Of a stretch of DNA of 64,000 nt, positions 61,652 to 64,000 are shown piece after piece; positions within the stretch are counted from its first letter, which is position 1, and the number at the start of each line of letters is the position of its first letter. The notes below the pieces were generated by a model. That model ran no database searches and was not told where the DNA came from. It worked only from the letters and a program-made list of their open reading frames with translations. This DNA is from Phytoamicus setariae (GTDB lineage Bacteria > Pseudomonadota > Alphaproteobacteria > Rhizobiales > Rhizobiaceae): assembly GCF_016722925.1 (NCBI RefSeq), contig NZ_JAEQNC010000005.1:62001-126000 (forward strand), written 5' to 3'. The position numbers were made by a program, and so were the translations under genes.

Positions 61652-62830
61652 TCACGCGGCTTTCGCCGAAAGTGCAGCCTTCTGCTTTTCGAAAGCGTAA
61701 GTCAGCCACGGTGCGAGCGCTTCGAGATCGGACGTCTCGATGGTCGCACCGCACCAGATGCGCAGACCGGACGGCGCGTCACGATAAGCGCCGATATCGA
61801 CGGCAACGCCTTCCTTCTCCAGCGTCGCGACGACGCCCTTGGCGAAGGCTGCCTGGCCGTCCGCGTCGAGCGCAGTCACAGCCGGATCGACGATCTTCAG
61901 GCACACGGAGGTGTTGGAACGGGTCTCCTTGACTTCGGCCAGGTTGGCGAGCCAGGGGTTCTTGTCGCAGAAATCGAACAGCACCTTGGCATTGGCATCG
62001 GCACGCGCCATCAGCGCCTTGAGCCCGCCGACATCCTTCGCCCACAGCAACGCATCGATATAGTCCTCGACGCAGAGCATGGACGGGGTGTTGATCGTCT
62101 CGCCCTGGAAGATGCCTTCGATGATCTTGCCGCCCTTGGTCATGCGGAAGATCTTCGGCAGCGGCCAGGCCGGGTTGTAGCTTTCCAGACGTTCGACGGC
62201 GCGGGGCGAAAGAATGATAACGCCATGCGCGCCTTCGCCACCCAGCACCTTCTGCCAAGAGAAGGTGACCACATCGAGCTTGGCAAAATCGAGGTTCTGC
62301 GCGAAAGCGGCCGAGGTGGCGTCGCAGATGGTCAGGCCCTGGCGATTATCAGGGATGAAATCGGCATTGGCGACGCGCACGCCGGAGGTGGTGCCGTTCC
62401 AGGTGAAGACAACGTCGCGGTCGAAATCGACCTGGGAGAAATCGACGAGCTTGCCATAGTCGGCCGTAAACTTGCGGACGTCGGGGATCTTGAGTTCCTT
62501 GACGACGTCGGAGACCCAGCCCGAACCAAAGCTTTCCCAGGCGACCATGTCGACGCCGCGGGCGCCAAGCAGCGACCAGAGCGCCATCTCGACAGCGCCG
62601 GTGTCGGATGCGGGCACGATACCAATGCGGTAATCGGCGGGCACGTCCAGAACTTCGCGCGTCAGGTCAATCGCCTGCTTGAGCTTGTTCTTGCCGAGTT
62701 TGGAACGGTGGGAGCGGCCAAGCGCTGCATCAGCGAGCGCATCGAGCGACCAGTTCGGACGCTTCGAGCATGGGCCAGAAGAAAAATGAGAGTTAGCCGG
62801 GCGCACGGCCGGCGTAGCGGTATCAACCAT
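61652..62830 (-). CDS. serC: Phosphoserine aminotransferase
   Basis: The 392-residue PLP enzyme transfers amino groups to 3-phosphohydroxypyruvate in serine synthesis. The Schiff-base Lys lies in [16 protein letters not shown]. The opening [34 protein letters not shown] is typical of the alphaproteobacterial/Methanosarcina type, not the E. coli type. It starts at ATG 62830 and is preceded by a serC leader, then forms an operon with serA. Confidence 0.95.
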   Translation of the reverse strand: MVDTATPAVRPANSHFSSGPCSKRPNWSLDALADAALGRSHRSKLGKNKLKQAIDLTREVLDVPADYRIGIVPASDTGAVEMALWSLLGARGVDMVAWESFGSGWVSDVVKELKIPDVRKFTADYGKLVDFSQVDFDRDVVFTWNGTTSGVRVANADFIPDNRQGLTICDATSAAFAQNLDFAKLDVVTFSWQKVLGGEGAHGVIILSPRAVERLESYNPAWPLPKIFRMTKGGKIIEGIFQGETINTPSMLCVEDYIDALLWAKDVGGLKALMARADANAKVLFDFCDKNPWLANLAEVKETRSNTSVCLKIVDPAVTALDADGQAAFAKGVVATLEKEGVAVDIGAYRDAPSGLRIWCGATIETSDLEALAPWLTYAFEKQKAALSAKAA

Positions 62831-62886
62831 CGTAAGCTACCCTTCCAGGTATATGGCCTCTCGTTGGGGAGAGGTGTCCCGCCGCC
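62831..62886 (-). ncRNA. serC leader (alphaproteobacterial regulatory RNA motif)
   Basis: On the minus strand the 55 bases before serC read GCGGGACACCTCTCC, then CCAACGAGAGGCCATATACC, then TGGAAGGGTAGCTTACG to the ATG. The stem CCTCTC/GAGAGG (62857-62874) encloses a six-base loop. This matches what I recall of the serC motif described in alphaproteobacteria upstream of serC-serA. A 3' pairing near the start codon may hide the ribosome-binding site AAGGG. Confidence 0.7.
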
Positions 62887-63015
62887 GTGAATATGGAAAT
62901 GCGCTTTTCAAGTCAAGCGCGATGTGACGCAAACAGGGGATATTTTGACGCAGGCCTGTCGCAGGTCCTTGGCTCCAACCTGTCGGCAGCCTGCCGCTGC
63001 AGCATCCTTCCATGA

Positions 63016-63049
63016 CAAAAAATCCCGCCCAACAGTCGCTGAGCGGGAT
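63016..63049 (-). terminator. Rho-independent terminator of outer-membrane protein gene
   Basis: ATCCCGC (63022-63028) pairs with GCGGGAT (63043-63049). On the minus strand six T residues follow the stem. Confidence 0.8.
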
Positions 63050-63079
63050 CGAAAAATCGATGTTCAGGCGAAGCGGAAA

Positions 63080-63922
63080 TTACCAGGTCATCATCCGGAT
63101 ACCGGTGCGGAACTCGTGACGCGACAGGCCCTTGTCCTTGCCCTTGGTGCCGAAAGCACCTGCCGCGGTTTCGAAACGACTGAAGCCGAACATGTCGCCA
63201 CCGTCGATCTGCGAATACCGATAGCCGAAGTCCAGCTTCATGTTTTCCGTTACGTCGTAGGACATGCCGGCCATCAAGGCATAGGTGAAACGCCAGCTGT
63301 CGGCGCCGTCCTGGTCGGCGGCCGTGAAATCGATTCCACCGCAACTGTTCGTGTTGTGGCAGAGGCGGCTCTGCTCCACGTCGCCCCACTTCACATAGCT
63401 GACACCGGCGCCCGCGCCGACATAGGGGGTCAGCCCCCAATAGGTGCCAAGATCGACATAGCCATTGGCAAGCAAGCCAAGCGCCGTCATATCCTGCTGC
63501 TTGTAGGCACAACTGCCGTAAGCCCCGTTGCCGGTAAAGAATGTACACGGCTTCTGGCGATCCGCCTTACCCTTGAATGTCGAGCCGAAGTAATCGAGCG
63601 TCAGGTCCGTGCGCAGGAATTCGTTGAATTGGTAGCCCGCGCCCGTATTCAGTGTGACATTGTTGGAGAAGCGATGCTTGTCGAATGAATTCGTCACATA
63701 ACTGTCGGTGGCAAAGTTGTAATTTCGATATGTGGGAGCATCCGACTCGGTGGAAACATTGTAGCCGAGGTCGCCGCGAATATACCAGCCGCTGGTGGTC
63801 GAAGCGATCCCATCCGTTTCGATCTCGGGAGCATCGATCGGCGGCGGCATGTCGAATGCCGCTGCGGCTGATGCAAAGCCGAGCGTGATTGCAACGGTAG
63901 CGAGACTCCTTCGGATCGTCAT
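63080..63922 (-). CDS. Outer-membrane beta-barrel protein (Omp25/RopB-like)
   Basis: The 280-residue protein has a signal peptide (RRSLATVAITLGFASAAAA, cleavage near AAA-FD) and a mature part with alternating strands typical of an eight-stranded OmpW/Omp25-type barrel: GWYIRGDLGYNV, TLNTGAGYQFNEFLRTDLTL, PYVGAGAGVSYVKWG, MKLDFGYRYSQIDGG, and a final HEFRTGIRMMTW ending in an aromatic residue, which helps barrel assembly. Four cysteines are present, including a pair in CTFFTGNGAYGSC. Two are near loops. The ATG at 63922 has AAGGGAA upstream. Confidence 0.88.
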   Translation of the reverse strand: MTIRRSLATVAITLGFASAAAAFDMPPPIDAPEIETDGIASTTSGWYIRGDLGYNVSTESDAPTYRNYNFATDSYVTNSFDKHRFSNNVTLNTGAGYQFNEFLRTDLTLDYFGSTFKGKADRQKPCTFFTGNGAYGSCAYKQQDMTALGLLANGYVDLGTYWGLTPYVGAGAGVSYVKWGDVEQSRLCHNTNSCGGIDFTAADQDGADSWRFTYALMAGMSYDVTENMKLDFGYRYSQIDGGDMFGFSRFETAAGAFGTKGKDKGLSRHEFRTGIRMMTW

Positions 63923-64000
63923 GACGTTCCCTTCCATCCGGCCGGCTCGAACCGGCGAAACTGCTTTTGTGGAACTATGCCAATCAGAGGTTAACTCGCG

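Noticed and set aside
61616-62890. 424-codon plus-strand frame opposite serC
   Set aside because: Antisense shadow; serC has full catalytic motifs on the other strand, and the frame crosses the serC leader.

Overview
The window looks like a chromosomal segment of an alphaproteobacterium of the order Rhizobiales, most likely family Rhizobiaceae (Rhizobium/Agrobacterium/Neorhizobium group). The reasons are the gene set (CtrA, ChpT, SciP and EipA; an RpoH of the rhizobial type; a glycerol ABC transporter in place of GlpF), the block hisD - UPF0262 - phosphatase - infA - maf - yacG - tRNA-Phe, two-palindrome intergenic repeats of the rhizobial mosaic type, and an alphaproteobacterial serC leader. 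No species can be named from sequence alone.

Layout. 1-2906: housekeeping block from a truncated hisD to tRNA-Phe. 3108-6145: an AraC regulator followed by a large RTX-type secreted protein. 6261-9599: rpoH and a pseudouridine synthase (minus), then a small membrane protein and a SpoU methyltransferase (plus). 9621-12281: a small exported protein, a LysG/ArgP-type regulator and a membrane-anchored coiled-coil protein. 12523-17565: cell-cycle and envelope region with eipA, chpT, a lone receiver protein, an OhrR-like regulator divergent from an alpha/beta hydrolase, ctrA and a FliJ-like gene, with several CtrA-box candidates. 17989-18630: a second, small RTX protein.

18821-31932: carbohydrate region. 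An ABC ATPase, FucU mutarotase and ribokinase (minus) diverge from a large Tat-type binding protein and two permeases (plus). After a three-domain peptidoglycan hydrolase comes a minus operon of FGGY kinase, M42 peptidase and BtpA/SgcQ protein, divergent from an aldose dehydrogenase. This set resembles the enterobacterial sgc operon with an ABC transporter instead of a PTS. 32222-35266: cspA, a P-loop kinase, a 2-hydroxyacid dehydrogenase and UDP-glucuronate decarboxylase. 35431-43911: the glycerol locus glpR, glpD, glpS, glpT, glpP, glpQ, a DUF2160 gene and glpV. GlpS and GlpT carry complementary defects in their ABC motifs.

44031-55332: a VOC pseudogene and a YCII gene, then a minus operon matching the non-phosphorylating L-fucose route (fuconate dehydratase, FAHD hydrolase, SDR, MaoC protein, Gfo/Idh protein, RhaM-type mutarotase, second enolase-superfamily enzyme). 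It diverges from an IclR regulator and a lactonase-type amidohydrolase. Beyond lies a pair made of a CaiB-type CoA-transferase and a solute-binding-like protein without a signal peptide. Together with the aldose dehydrogenase at 30.9 kb, the window holds an apparent enzyme for every step from L-fucose to pyruvate plus lactate. 55504-64000: an MDR oxidoreductase, tRNA-Met, mnmA, sciP, a DUF2793 protein, serA and serC behind a serC leader, and an outer-membrane beta-barrel protein.

Starts were moved from the longest frame to an internal codon where a ribosome-binding site or family length supports it. Function calls come from recognised motifs and neighbours; no database search was run.
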